DNA from: Abelmoschus esculentus | Taxonomy: Eukaryota > Streptophyta > Magnoliopsida > Malvales > Malvaceae | Assembly (NCBI GenBank): GCA_035048815.1 | Contig: JAUCBN010000024.1 | Span: 7,501 to 71,500, forward strand | Length of the DNA: 64,000 bases | Direction of reading: 5' to 3' | In this document: piece after piece, positions 54,317-64,000 of the stretch | Position numbering within the stretch: position 1 is the stretch's first letter | Layout of the letters: each line of letters starts with the position of its first letter | Translations under genes and position numbers: made by a program | The notes under the pieces: model-generated | The model's database searches: none | Told to the model about the DNA's origin: nothing | The model's input: the letters and a program-made list of their open reading frames with translations, nothing else

Positions 54317-55400
54317 GCTATAAATTGTTTTAAAAGCAAATAAGAATTCTTAGTTTGTAGTGAACATAAAAGGTAGTTCAGATGCAGTACTTCAGAGTGA
54401 CATGTAAAAGATGAAGCTCATGACATACATCAAAGACACAAACCGGGTAAAAGTAAAGAAAGAAATATGAACCAACCTCCTCAAGACCAGAGCTTTATAT
54501 GATGTACGCCAGGTCCCCATGATCATTTTAGTGTCAAGAAAAACTTGAACCAATCTGTTGTATATTTGTATAGGCAATACTACAGTGACAAATAGATATT
54601 GTGTTACGAGCAGGTGCAAAGTCTATCAAACTTGGCAGTTAGCAATGCAACCTTGAAATCCTTATCATCAAAAGTATATCCACTTCATTAAATTGTTTTT
54701 CTGTAAGTAAACATGCCAAAATGTCGATAACATAGGCACAGGCATAGCCACTAGTCATGTTCACTTCACTTTCAACATGGAAACTGAATTGTAGGATAGA
54801 AAATAAAACTTGATTGCAAAATGTGAGAAATGATAGCTTTCCTGAACCAGAAATAATGACCAACAAGACTTTTCCTCTTATAACCCTTCAACCTCGTCAG
54901 TTTTCCCGGATCTGTAATGAACAGAACTTAAAGAAAGAAAGGATTTCAGAAATGAGAAGAATAAGGTTTCAGATTTTACCTGGTAGCTACTATCCCTTTA
55001 AAACTCACTGTTATACCTAAAGGCCATGCAGGGTTATGAAGAATCTTAGTGTGTATGTATTAAACTTATCCCCTTGATGTTGACAAAAAATGAGTGTAGG
55101 AAATGTAAGTGAATCGGAATTTCTTTGGGGCATACATTACAATTTACCGTAACTTGGATACTCAACCACTCATTTGACTAAACTTAGTTTCTCTGATTAA
55201 TACATTGTCATTTTCATACAAACATATTCAAGTTTGAAGATATTTCAATCTATAAATAATCAACCATGAACCACCTAATGATTTATATTATTCATACAAC
55301 ATTTAAATGCAAATATGGTAAGTATGTGTTTTCCTAAAATGTGATACAAGTATAGAATCTGTGGTCAACATTTGCATACCCTTTTATTAGGATTATTATC
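54317..55400. other. Spacer left of the IQD remnant
   Basis: No gene recognised. The missing 5' exon(s) of the IQD remnant would be expected here but its usual MGRKKGW-type start was not found. Confidence 0.4.
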
Positions 55401-57640
55401 CTCCCTAAAATCATGTAGTTTTATTGATGACAATATTATATGTTGGAAGGCTCGCCGGGCATTTCGAACTCTCAAGAAAATTATAAGGCTGCAAGCACTT
55501 ATTCGTGTCACTTGGTTAGAAGACAAGTTGTTACTACTTTATGTTGTATATGGAAAAATTATACAGTGAACCCTGTTCACCACGTCATCCATGGTTCCAA
55601 ACAATCAGGACCGTTGATCTTAATTTTTTTTCAAGTGAATCATCACCTCTTTCCTACATGGACTTAGTGGATGGGTAGTTATTACATGGTTATTTAAACA
55701 TCAACGATCCTGATTACTTGGACCATAAATGACGTGATGAACAGAGTTTACCGTATAATCTCTCGTTGTATATGGGAAATCGTTAAGTTGCAAGCGTTAG
55801 CTCGTGGTCAAAAGGTCAGATGTTCAGATATTGCCCTTGAGGTACATGAAAAACATCTAAGACTGCTTCAGGTAATTTTTCTTACAAACCAATGAATGAT
55901 GGCTTATCTCTTGTTGCTATCCTGACAAAAGCTGTAAACACCATCCATATTGTGGGAAAGGGGCCATGGTGATCGTAGATGCAATCGATGATAGTGGTTT
56001 GTGTTTGACCGGTGGCTAAAGATTTGCTGTTTAGAGGAGATGATTCTTATTATTCTTAAATATCAAATGATTATAGAAGAAGCCTTTAAATAAACTAAAA
56101 TTAAGTTTTAATATAATTAAAATTATATTTTATCTCTAAAATTATACTAATTAGGATAAACTCTAATGACATATTAAATAAAAACTCTTTTAACACTCCT
56201 CGTTAACTTACACTTCTCCTCAAATTTTAACACATCTTGGATAACTAACACGTATTCCCTAGCTGTATTTGTTGTTTGTTACTTTGCTTAAAAAGTCTAC
56301 GAGAATAAAGGTATTTTTTGTGATTATATCAATATTAACCGGGCACTTATATGTTAACCATGCAGTAATAATAAAAGATTACTTTGTTTCCAGATGCTTT
56401 TCTGAAAATGAAACTATACCTCCTTTTGTTTCTCTGTCTGACTTTTCGAGTAGTTAATTACACATAATATGTTTCTAAGCTAGCTATTATTTATTTATTT
56501 AAGCAGGTTCTAAAAGCTTGAACTCTGTCAAAGTGAGTGCATCTTCTAAGGTGCCGAATTTGTCAAATAATGTGTTTGTTCAAAAGGTATGGTTTACCTT
56601 CTTGCAGTACTACTGGATTCTGCTTGCCATGTAAATAAGAATTGTGCTGATAGAAAATTCATGATGTTTAGCCTTTAGAGAGCATTTTTCATGTTCCTAA
56701 TATTCTTGCTTTTGTTGCCATACTAGATTTTGATTCATATAATGTGAGCATATTATTGCGCATGTTTCTTCTTCTTCAAACTTGCACTTGCGGATCTTGA
56801 TCCTTTGAATGATTTCTTTTACTTTGAAGTTGTAATTTTATATCGTGCTTATTCCTGCTCTTTGCTTTCTCTACCCTTTCCCCCTCTGTGGTGCTTAATT
56901 TTTATAATATCAGTACAATAGAGGCATCTTTCTTATTTAAACTCGCTATATTCCCCATCTTTATCTTGAGAGCCTCCTTGCCTGAATCGTCATGTATCTC
57001 ACCTTCTGAGAATCACAAATACAATATATCAGTTTATAGATCCCTTCTTTTTTACATCAAAATGACCACAGACAGTCATGCCTATTATTTTGGGTCCTCG
57101 GTTGTATTCTTTTTTTAGCATGTTTATCTGTTTACCTTTTTCCTACTCTTTGTTTTTGGTAATGCTTACTTCTTAATATATTCTTCTCAGAGGACTTAAA
57201 TCCTAGAAAATGCCTTCAATTATTTTGGGTCCTCTAACGTGGCACTTTCTTGCTGTTGAACAGCATGAAATGCTTTTTTATAAATCCTGTTATGCTAAGT
57301 GTTGAAACTGTAGAACTCTAGCATTACCAGTAAAATATTTTGCATGGTAGATGTAATCCTGCTCTTGGCTCCTTTTTTTTAAGATGGACAAACTTGTTAA
57401 TGATAAATGCTTTTGATGTATGTCGCTGCTTCACGTTCCTTAGCTGATGGCCTGTTGCGGATGCCAAGAATCATGGTGTCTTGTATTATTCCAGTTCTGA
57501 TATGATTTCCCCCTCCAAACTGTATGTGACTAAGCATTTCAATCACTTTCAGCTTCTGGCCTCATCACCTGCCGTATTACTGATAGGACTTCAGTATGGT
57601 CCAGAGGAACCTAACTCATCCTGTGATATTCCACTGCATG
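55400..57640 (+). pseudogene. IQD (IQ67-domain, IQD31/32-like) pseudogene interrupted by a MITE
   Basis: The exon at about 55430-55872 encodes the calmodulin-binding IQ67 region: ARRAFRTLKKIIRLQALIR, a one-base deletion near 55510, then LVRRQVVTTLCCIW; a 212-bp MITE (55553-55764) sits at that point, and IVKLQALARGQKVRCSDIAL with EVHEKHLRLLQ follows it. A further exon lies at 56517-56586 (LNSVKVSASSKV..NNVFVQK, between CAG and GTATGG) and another starts at 57553 (LLASSPAVLLIGLQYGPEEP then NSS), after which the family text (the W..LERW region) is lost. IQD31/32 proteins carry FVQKLLASSPxVMPLxLQYD at this place. IQD proteins bind calmodulin and microtubules; this locus is dead through frameshift, insertion and loss of the 5' end. 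Confidence 0.85.
55553..55764. mobile_element. Mutator-like MITE, copy C (short), inside the IQD exon
   Basis: 212 bp with termini GAAAAATTATACAGTGAACC and a matching GAGAGATTATACGGTAAACT on the other strand. Target duplication GTTGTATATG at 55543-55552 and 55765-55774 (9-10 bp). The subterminal CACGTCATCCATGGTTCC / GGACCATAAATGACGTGATG motif resembles copies A and B (GACGTGGTGAAACCGGTCC), so it is a relative without the telomere-like core. Removing it together with one copy of the duplication restores the IQ67 reading at that point. Confidence 0.9.
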
Positions 57641-57804
57641 AGAAAGGAAAATGGCAACGCATAAGATAAGATAGAGAAAGAAACACAGATGCACGGTATG
57701 GTATGGTATGTAAAATATAGTAATATGTGTAGAGTTGAATATTACATATCCACCAACCTTGTCTTCTTGGTTGAGGCTTTGAATGTCCATCTCTCTAGTG
57801 AGTG

Positions 57805-59992
57805 TCAGATGCCTCCCAGAGTTCCCCCAAACACTTCAGTAGGTCTTGAGGGTCCAACAAGTCCAGACCCAATTACCCCAGTGAAGTGATCAAGGGAACT
57901 CCAGACAACAACTGACTCTACTTCTTTGTTAGTTCGATGATTAAGGAATAGAAAAGCTTAGCCAGCTTATTTATATGTGAAGGCTGACCAAGAAATTTTG
58001 ACCCTTCAGCGGATCGGACCACCATTAGATATGAAACACGATCCACACCTGAATTTACTGAAACTGAATGTAGTCAGGATTATGGCGTTTGAGGGATTAG
58101 AGATGATGAGAGAATATTCTTGAGCTGAGTGGACAGAGTTCTCCCCACACCTTTTGCATACTTGTATCATTGTCATAGTTCAGAAGGTTTTATATGCACA
58201 TCCCTTGACAGTCCAATCTATGCTTTATGTATGGATGGATGGATGCTTTTGAAAAGGTTTGTTGTGAATACTAGATTCTCATTAACTATTTAGGCCCTGT
58301 TTAATAATGTTTTTGAAAGTTGCTTTTGGCTTCAAAAGCTGGTTTGAGGTCAAAAATAATGCTAAACGGGTAGTTTATGGAAAAAATTGCGTTTGAAAAG
58401 TGTTTTAACCCAAATGCAAAAATTAAAATTTCTAGTTTTTACGGTTGGAAAAGTATTTTTATCTTATTAAAAACACTTTTTGACAGTAATACTAAACACT
58501 TAAAATCTCAAATCTAAAAATCTAAAAATTACTTTTGTAAAGAACTTTTACCGCACCTTTTAAAAACAATGTTAAACTGGCCCTTAGATTCCATTATTTG
58601 GAAGTACTTCTGTAAACAACTTCATGTTTTTTATGTTTTCACAGAGTGCCAGACAGCTTACATATGAAATGATCAGTAACATATAGTGCAGTTCTTATTA
58701 CTGCTATCTTTAGCATCTTTGATTTTTTTTTTCTAGAAAAATATTGGAAGGTGCGTAATGGAAGCAAGGCAACATTCAATTAAGTAGCGAAATCTCTTGT
58801 AGCATCTGCAATACATGAAAAGTATGTCCTGTTTCAGATTCTGCTAGGGACTAAGATTGATTAAAGCTTGAACATAGAACAGCAACAATAACTGACACCT
58901 CTCTGATTCTTTTACCTCCCCTTTATCCCATAGTTGTGTCTATGTTCACTTGCCACAGACTTCTCTCTTTCTAAATGAAACAAATTCAGTACATCCACTG
59001 AATCAAAAATTAGAAGTTATCTCTCATCCCATATTTCCAGAGTCAAGTCCCGTTATTGCTGAATTTTGAAAAAGATGGATAATTATCAATGTCTGGCATA
59101 TCTGTTAGACCTTAACCTTCTGTCTGTAAAATATACAAACATTGTAGAGATACACAGGTTGCCAGATTTTCCTGCATTGGGACAATTATTCAGCTTTCGT
59201 GAATACCGTTTGTATGAGTAATAGAAATACTTTATGGCTTGATCATAGCTCTAAGTCCTTGTTGCTATATTGGGAACATCTACTGATTTAATCTCAATTA
59301 CTTTGCAAGACATTGCCATTATGTTTAGTATTTCTGGTGTTTGGTTTTATTCACGTGAGATAGAAGATGCTCGGATATTTTCCTTGGAAAAAAATAATCT
59401 AGACGCGATAACAGACTAGATGGATCCTTGGGAAAGATTCTCAGGTCAAAGGCATTAAATTCTAGCCATAAGTACTTATTCTCTTTTCTTCACCCACATA
59501 GAATCTAAGTAGCTGTTAAACATATATAGATGAAGACCTCCTAAATAAACATAGTTATGGACTATTAATGGCAGATACATCGAAGTTACTACAGGCATTG
59601 TATATAACAGTTTCTGAACTCAAATATGCTCTGCTCGAGAATATTCTCTATCCCATCATCTCTTATCCCCCGATCGCCATAATCCAAAAACTTCACATGT
59701 ATGCATTTTGTTTCGTATTTAATGCTGGTCTGATCAGCTGAAGGGTCACAGTTACTTTCATGCATATAAAAAGCCTTCACTTATAAGTAGGTAGGTTAAC
59801 TTAATTTACATTGCCTAATCATCTAACCACAAAGAAGAAATAGAGAGTCAGTTGTCGTCTGGAGTTCCCTTGATCACTTCAATGGGGTTATGGGATCTGG
59901 ACCGTCTGGTTCTTGTTGGAGCTTGATAAAAGGGAGGTCGCTGAGACCTACTGAAGTGTTTGAGGGAACTCTGGAATCTGGATGGCACCTGA
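57805..59992. repeat. Large inverted duplication (arms about 325 and 365 bp)
   Basis: 57805-58128 reappears inverted at 59628-59992. Shared text includes CAAACACTTCAGTAGGTCT, GAAGTGATCAAGGGAACTCC, ACAACTGACTCT and GGATTATGGCG..GAGAGAATATTCT. Arms are moderately diverged (small gaps and substitutions) and enclose about 1.5 kb that includes a Tourist-type MITE. It could be a foldback element or an inverted duplication of a small unknown gene. The short open frame ending SVGLEGPTSPDPITPVK in the left arm has a counterpart ending DGPDPITPLK in the right arm, which would fit a small peptide gene, but this is speculative. Confidence 0.65.
58293..58583. mobile_element. Tourist-like (PIF/Harbinger) MITE
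   Basis: 291 bp with inverted termini GGCCCTGTTTAATAATGTTTTT / GGGCCAGTTTAACATTGTTTTT and the 3-bp target duplication TTA (58290-58292 and 58584-58586), as expected of PIF/Harbinger MITEs. Subterminal text (GTTGCTTTTGGCTTC, AGAACTTTTACCGC) is typical of plant Tourist elements. Non-coding. Confidence 0.85.
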
Positions 59993-60845
59993 TATTGATT
60001 ACAATGATGAACGGACGCTTAGGTACCAATTTTTATGTCACTGGCACAATCTTCTTTAATTTGCCATCTTTGTGAGTCTGGTACGTGGATTACTCACCAT
60101 TTGCTCAAGTTCCATTGTATTGCTCAGTAGATAGAGTGGAATCTCAATGTCCCTCATTAATCATTGTGTGCCAGTACCCTGAGATGATAATGAGGGAAGC
60201 GAGGAGGACGGTTTATATTTCTGTTTCTTCATTGACATGATCATTGATCACAGTCGACTTGTTCCAGTAGTAGAACTCATGAAAATAATACAGTCTAAGG
60301 AAAACACAACCCTTGTCCAGTCAGCTATCCAGAAAAAATAAAAAAGCACAAGGCATTCCTATTCAACAACAATGAATGGGATTACATGTTGAAAAATCAA
60401 AACCAGCTAAGGAAAAGCTAACATTATAGTCGCTTTTATTTCAAGAAACTGATTTTCTCATTAATTATGAAATTTCAGAACATTTTAAGGATAAGGTAAT
60501 GGAATTTTTAATTTCATAATTTTAATTTAATAATATGATTATTATTATTTAATTTTCAGAAGAAACAGAAAAGAAGTTGATTATTACAATAACTTAATTT
60601 TATATCGAAATAAATAGTATATTTAATTGTGAAATTCCACAACATTTCAAACCCTTAGGGGATAAGATAATGAAATTGTGAAAATAAATATTTTATTTAA
60701 AGATATACAGTGTTGTTATAAAGGATAGATATGAATTATGATCCTCCAATTTTCCACAGCTTTGATAATATCGCTAAGTTTTGTTTTATTGTTTGAATTA
60801 AAACTAAATACCTGAAACGTATATAATTATATTACTAAGCTATGC
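59993..60845. other. Spacer
   Basis: AT-rich stretch upstream of the kinase remnant, no feature recognised. Confidence 0.4.
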
Positions 60846-61190
60846 TGCATAGTTTGCCTCAGCAAACCAGCTTTAACTAGGTACTGTGATAACATTTCAA
60901 AGTTTCTGCTGTTTTCAATGTTCAATTTCAGAAGATTTGATATTTAGATTCGTGAGTTGGGGTTCATCAATGGGCAATTGTCTTGGGAAGAAATCTCATG
61001 ACCCCAACCAATCTTAGCTTGAACCTGCATAGTTTGCCTCACCTAACCGGCTTTGACTAGGTACTGTGATAACATTTCAAAGTCTCTGCTGTTTTCAATG
61101 TTCAATTTCAGAAGATTTGATATTTAGATTCGTGAGTTGGGGTTCATCAATGGACAATTGTCTTAGGAAGAAATCTCCTGGTCCCATCAT
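60846..61190 (+). repeat. 180-bp tandem duplication of the kinase first exon region
   Basis: 60846-61025 and 61026 to about 61190 are near-identical: TGCATAGTTTGCCTC, GGTACTGTGATAACATTTCA, GTTCAATTTCAGAAGATTTG and TTGGGGTTCATCAATGG recur with an offset of 180. The unit includes the start codon of a kinase-like exon. Confidence 0.9.
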
Positions 61191-62792
61191 GTTGTCTTTC
61201 ATTCATGATCCAGCAAACCATTGTAAAGATGAACAATGTAGGGCAACACGCCAAGAGAGACACAAGCATGTTTCTTCACATTCACCTAAAGGTATGAAAA
61301 AAACTCAAGTCCCCGATAGTATACTGTGTGAACTGTAAATAGAGTTTCTTTTCTAAGACAATTGCTCTGGTATCCTATTTCCTGTCCAGAAAACAAAAAA
61401 AAAATGCAAAGGATATGATTCTCCAACAACTCGGAGAGATTGGCCAAAAAAAGTTGTATGGGTTCCTGCCAAGAACATCAACAGCTTTATTACAGTGTCT
61501 TGAGGGCTGCCACCCATAAATTCAGTGATGAGAACGTAATCAGTGAAGGCGTTTTTGGAAGAGTGTATATAGGATATATAAACCCGCACAGTATGAGTGC
61601 CGCAAAGGCCGGCACTGGCAAGGCAGTCGCTATCAAGGTGCTCAGAAGAAGAGGAGTACAGAACGACAAAGAATGGCAGGTCAGGTTCTGATCTGATTAT
61701 CTACCTTGTTCACTTCCATTGTATCCGAGAGGAATGTGTTTTGTTGATTTCAGAATGAACTGAGGTTTCTAAAAAAGTTAAATCATCCAAATGCGGTGAA
61801 ACTTATGAGGTATTGCAATGAGGGAAACCATAGGATTGTGGTTTATGAGTACATGTCCAAGGGAAGCTTGGATGCCCATCTCTTGAGAGGTACAGTTCAA
61901 TACCTTACTACAACCAGACAAAAATGGCTGATACAATCATGAAACTAACATGCTGTAAATGGCATACAGAAAACTATACAGAGTTAAACTGGAGCAGAAG
62001 AATCAAAATAGCTATTGGAGTAGCAAGGGCAGTAGATTACCTTCACAGTTGTGCAAAGCTGGTCATTCATCGGGACCTCAAAGCCTCCAATGTCCTTCTT
62101 GATGCTGTCAGTCACCCTTCCATGATACTTATTTTAATGCTCAAACATTTACCCTCAAAATGTAAGTATTCATTAAGCTGAGCCTGAGGCTCACATTGCA
62201 GGATTTCAATCCAAAATAATCAGATTTCGGGCTGGCTAGGAATGGACCCTTAGAAGACCAATCACATGTTAGTTCAAGGGTCCTTGGAATCAGAGGATAC
62301 TTTGCCCCCGAAACTTTGCAACAGGTATATATCACCTTATCATTCTACGCCGTAGAAACTTTGGTATATAGGTTTGGCACCCCTCAGCATGGGCTAAATT
62401 TTATGAATAATTTCACATGCCATTTGACTGTAAAAACTGATGTATACAGTTTCGGAGTAGTACTCCTAGAACTATTCTGTGGCTGTGCTGCAGTCAAGAG
62501 AAGTAGTGATGGTGCCGAGAGGGAGCTTGCTGTATGGGCTAAACCACATTTAAGCAATTACATGGAGCTGCATAATATTATTGACAAGAAAATAGCAAGG
62601 AACATCGTTATGGAAGAAGCGCACAAGTTTGCTTCAATCATCTGCCGATGCCTTAGCTCAGATCCTAAGATCGACTCACAATGGGTGAAGTACTAGCAAG
62701 TCTAGAGCAATTACAGCAAGATATGTCGCTCAGCAATTTGAACACACTTGGACTATCTAAGTACCGTATAAGGCCACACATATTACTATAAG
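60970..62792 (+). pseudogene. Receptor-like cytoplasmic kinase (RLCK VII/PBL-like) pseudogene
   Basis: The first exon occurs twice. Copy 1 (60970) reads MGNCLGKKSHDPNQ with an N-myristoylation-type start and soon stops; copy 2 (61150) reads MDNCLRKKSPGP, so the myristoylated Gly2 is replaced by Asp. The kinase domain follows: RAATHKFSDENVISEGVFGR (glycine loop, GEGG changed to SEGV), INPHSMSAAKAGTGKAVAIK with the catalytic lysine, NELRFLKKLNHPNAVKLMRY (from 61753), then [12 protein letters not shown] (62067-62100). The next exon reads DFNPK-stop-SDFGLARNG: a TAA at 62217-62219 lies just before the DFG motif. VKTDVYSFGVVLLELFCGCA follows near 62430-62490, and a frameshift near 62668 separates DPK from TMGEVLASLEQLQ. 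RLCK VII kinases relay pattern-triggered immune signals at the plasma membrane; this copy cannot encode a full kinase. Confidence 0.88.
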
Positions 62793-63520
62793 TTACAAAC
62801 AACCGAGTGCTCAACTATCTGTAAATTTCTTTTAGTCACATTTCTCGGATCCACTAATTATGATTTGTTTGTTTCACAAATATTATCCTAACCCATGATC
62901 TTATATGCAAGCTAAGAACTTTCTTCATATTTTACAATATGATTAAAATAATGTAAATCCCATAATTCATAAACACATGGAATAAGGTTAATATTAATAT
63001 GCATCACTGAAAGTGAAGTTACTATTACACCAATGAGAGAAGCTGACAATGAGAAACTGTAATTCTCATGAAACATAGGTGGTGTTATTTAGTAGCATGA
63101 ACTGCAAGATTGCATGAAAAAAAGATAAAGTGGAAAATTACATTTTGCAAGCAACAACAACAACAAAAAGATATACATTTGCATAGGAAATTTACATATG
63201 GAATCAATGTGTTTGTGGGTATTACTTGAGAGATGGTAATGGAGATGCAGCGGCTGTTAGACGCAGAGGTGAATGAACCATGAAGCTGTCTCATTGGAAT
63301 TGTATTTTTTTTTTTTTGAAGGATTTGCTATATCAACCATTTTAACCATCATTTTATTAATCATAAAACCAAACCAATTGTTCATGTCTGGGAACTCTAT
63401 CTTCAGGTACAAGTAAAATCATCTCTCGTTTCTCCCTTTGAAATTACAAAATGTGACACAAACATTATATCAACAGCAAACCATGGACCATGGAAGTTAC
63501 ATACCTTTCTAGCTTTTAAA
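62793..63520. other. Spacer / 3' flank of the PH-domain protein gene
   Basis: AT-rich, no gene seen; a short T run near 63306. The right end should contain the 3' untranslated region of the minus-strand gene that follows. Confidence 0.4.
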
Positions 63521-64000
63521 CTAAAACCCTTTCGTGCCAGTTTCTTTCAAAACAACAGGCTTCTCAGCCATAGAGAGACAGTACTTTGCAATCTCTCTGA
63601 ACCTAGGGACACTCCTAAGGTCAACCTTTGTCCCGTCTTTCAAGGTTATGATAACATCACCCCACTCACCTATGAAACGCGGCACCACTTGCACGTCCTT
63701 AACCACCTGGTAAGAGAAGTCGCTTCTATCCTGACCGGTCAGCCCCGAAATAACCGTGACCCGCAGGTTACTGAACCTGTACCTCAGGAAGAAAGCCCTC
63801 GAAACAGCAGCTAGAGTTAACGGCAGCCATAGCAGAGTGAAACCCAGAAGCAAGTTTGCTAAGAGATCACCGTAGTGTGCTCCGCCGTCAAAGAAGATGG
63901 TTTCTTCTTTGGGACTTTTGGAGGAAGATGGAGGGGTTGTCGTGGCGGGTTGATCCGTTGGGGAGGAGACATTGAGCCTGGAGGAAAGTCTGTTGTTTCT
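63521..64000 (-). CDS. Membrane protein with probable bacterial-type PH (DUF304/bPH_2-like) domain, 3' part only
   Basis: The frame is open to the window edge at 64000, so the 5' end lies outside and no start is seen (an ATG at 63853 is internal). The visible 159 codons begin with a Ser/Thr/Pro-rich stretch (TTTPPSSSKSPKEE) suggestive of the end of a plastid transit peptide. Then come DGGAHYGDLLANLLLGFTLL with a hydrophobic helix (LLGFTLLWLPLTLAAVSRA) and a compact beta-rich domain: FFLRYRFSNLRVTVISGL, RSDFSYQVVKDVQVVPRFIG, GDVIITLKDGTKVDLRSVP. The membrane helix followed by this Y-RFTN-L-V pattern is typical of bacterial PH-like domains of cyanobacterial origin, so a plastid membrane protein is likely. 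Function unknown. Confidence 0.8.
   Translation of the reverse strand, partial: RNNRLSSRLNVSSPTDQPATTTPPSSSKSPKEETIFFDGGAHYGDLLANLLLGFTLLWLPLTLAAVSRAFFLRYRFSNLRVTVISGLTGQDRSDFSYQVVKDVQVVPRFIGEWGDVIITLKDGTKVDLRSVPRFREIAKYCLSMAEKPVVLKETGTKGF

Noticed and set aside
57689..57889. 66-codon frame in the left arm of the inverted duplication as a confirmed peptide gene
   Set aside because: Only the last part is shared with the other arm and no signal peptide is clear; kept as a speculative remark only.
1..64000. Transfer RNA or ribosomal RNA genes
   Set aside because: None recognised by eye; tRNA-like matches were only retrotransposon primer-binding sites.

Overview
The window is nuclear DNA of a eudicot plant. 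The evidence is AT-rich spacers, multi-exon genes with GT..AG introns, plant-specific families (LHT amino-acid transporter, NPF, WRKY, IQD, PPR, SnRK1 gamma-like, RLCK), a chromovirus LTR retrotransposon, L1-type LINEs and MITEs. The lineage was not determined; Malvaceae is a guess.

Layout. 1-2.4 kb: spacer. 2.4-4.2 kb: an intact LHT-type transporter in six exons. 5.47-11.89 kb: a complete Ty3/gypsy chromovirus with 554-bp LTRs, 5-bp target duplication, one long gag-pol frame and a leader holding an array of hairpins with compensating changes. 12.2-14.8 kb (minus): an eight-exon HD-domain phosphohydrolase. 15.7-17.15 kb: a long imperfect inverted repeat. 18.7-25.3 kb: a dead NPF transporter gene split by a LINE, which itself carries a gypsy LTR fragment; a second LINE with a perfect 15-bp target duplication follows. 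25.9-27.5 kb (minus): an intact intronless glyoxal-oxidase-like gene. 27.6-40.2 kb: a decayed tandem array of pectate lyase plus zinc-protein units; two pectate lyases and one zinc protein (eight exons, minus) remain intact, with relics of further copies and LINE fragments between. 41.9-43.1 kb: a foldback element. 43.9-47 kb: remnants of DUF1664 and WRKY genes and a LINE 3' end. 48.8-50.9 kb: an SnRK1 gamma-like CBS protein. 51.2-53.0 kb (minus): a PLS-class PPR protein. 53.8-57.7 kb: Mutator-like MITEs, one of them inside the IQ67 exon of a dead IQD gene. 57.8-60.0 kb: an inverted duplication holding a Tourist-type MITE. 60.8-62.8 kb: a dead receptor-like cytoplasmic kinase. 63.5-64.0 kb (minus): the 3' part of a membrane protein with a probable bacterial-type PH domain, running off the window.

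The intact genes do not form a pathway. They are unrelated single genes plus one tandem duplication. About half of the window is transposon-derived or spacer, and at least six gene-like loci are pseudogenes or fragments. Exon coordinates were placed by hand from reading frame, splice consensus and family knowledge; no alignment program or database was available.
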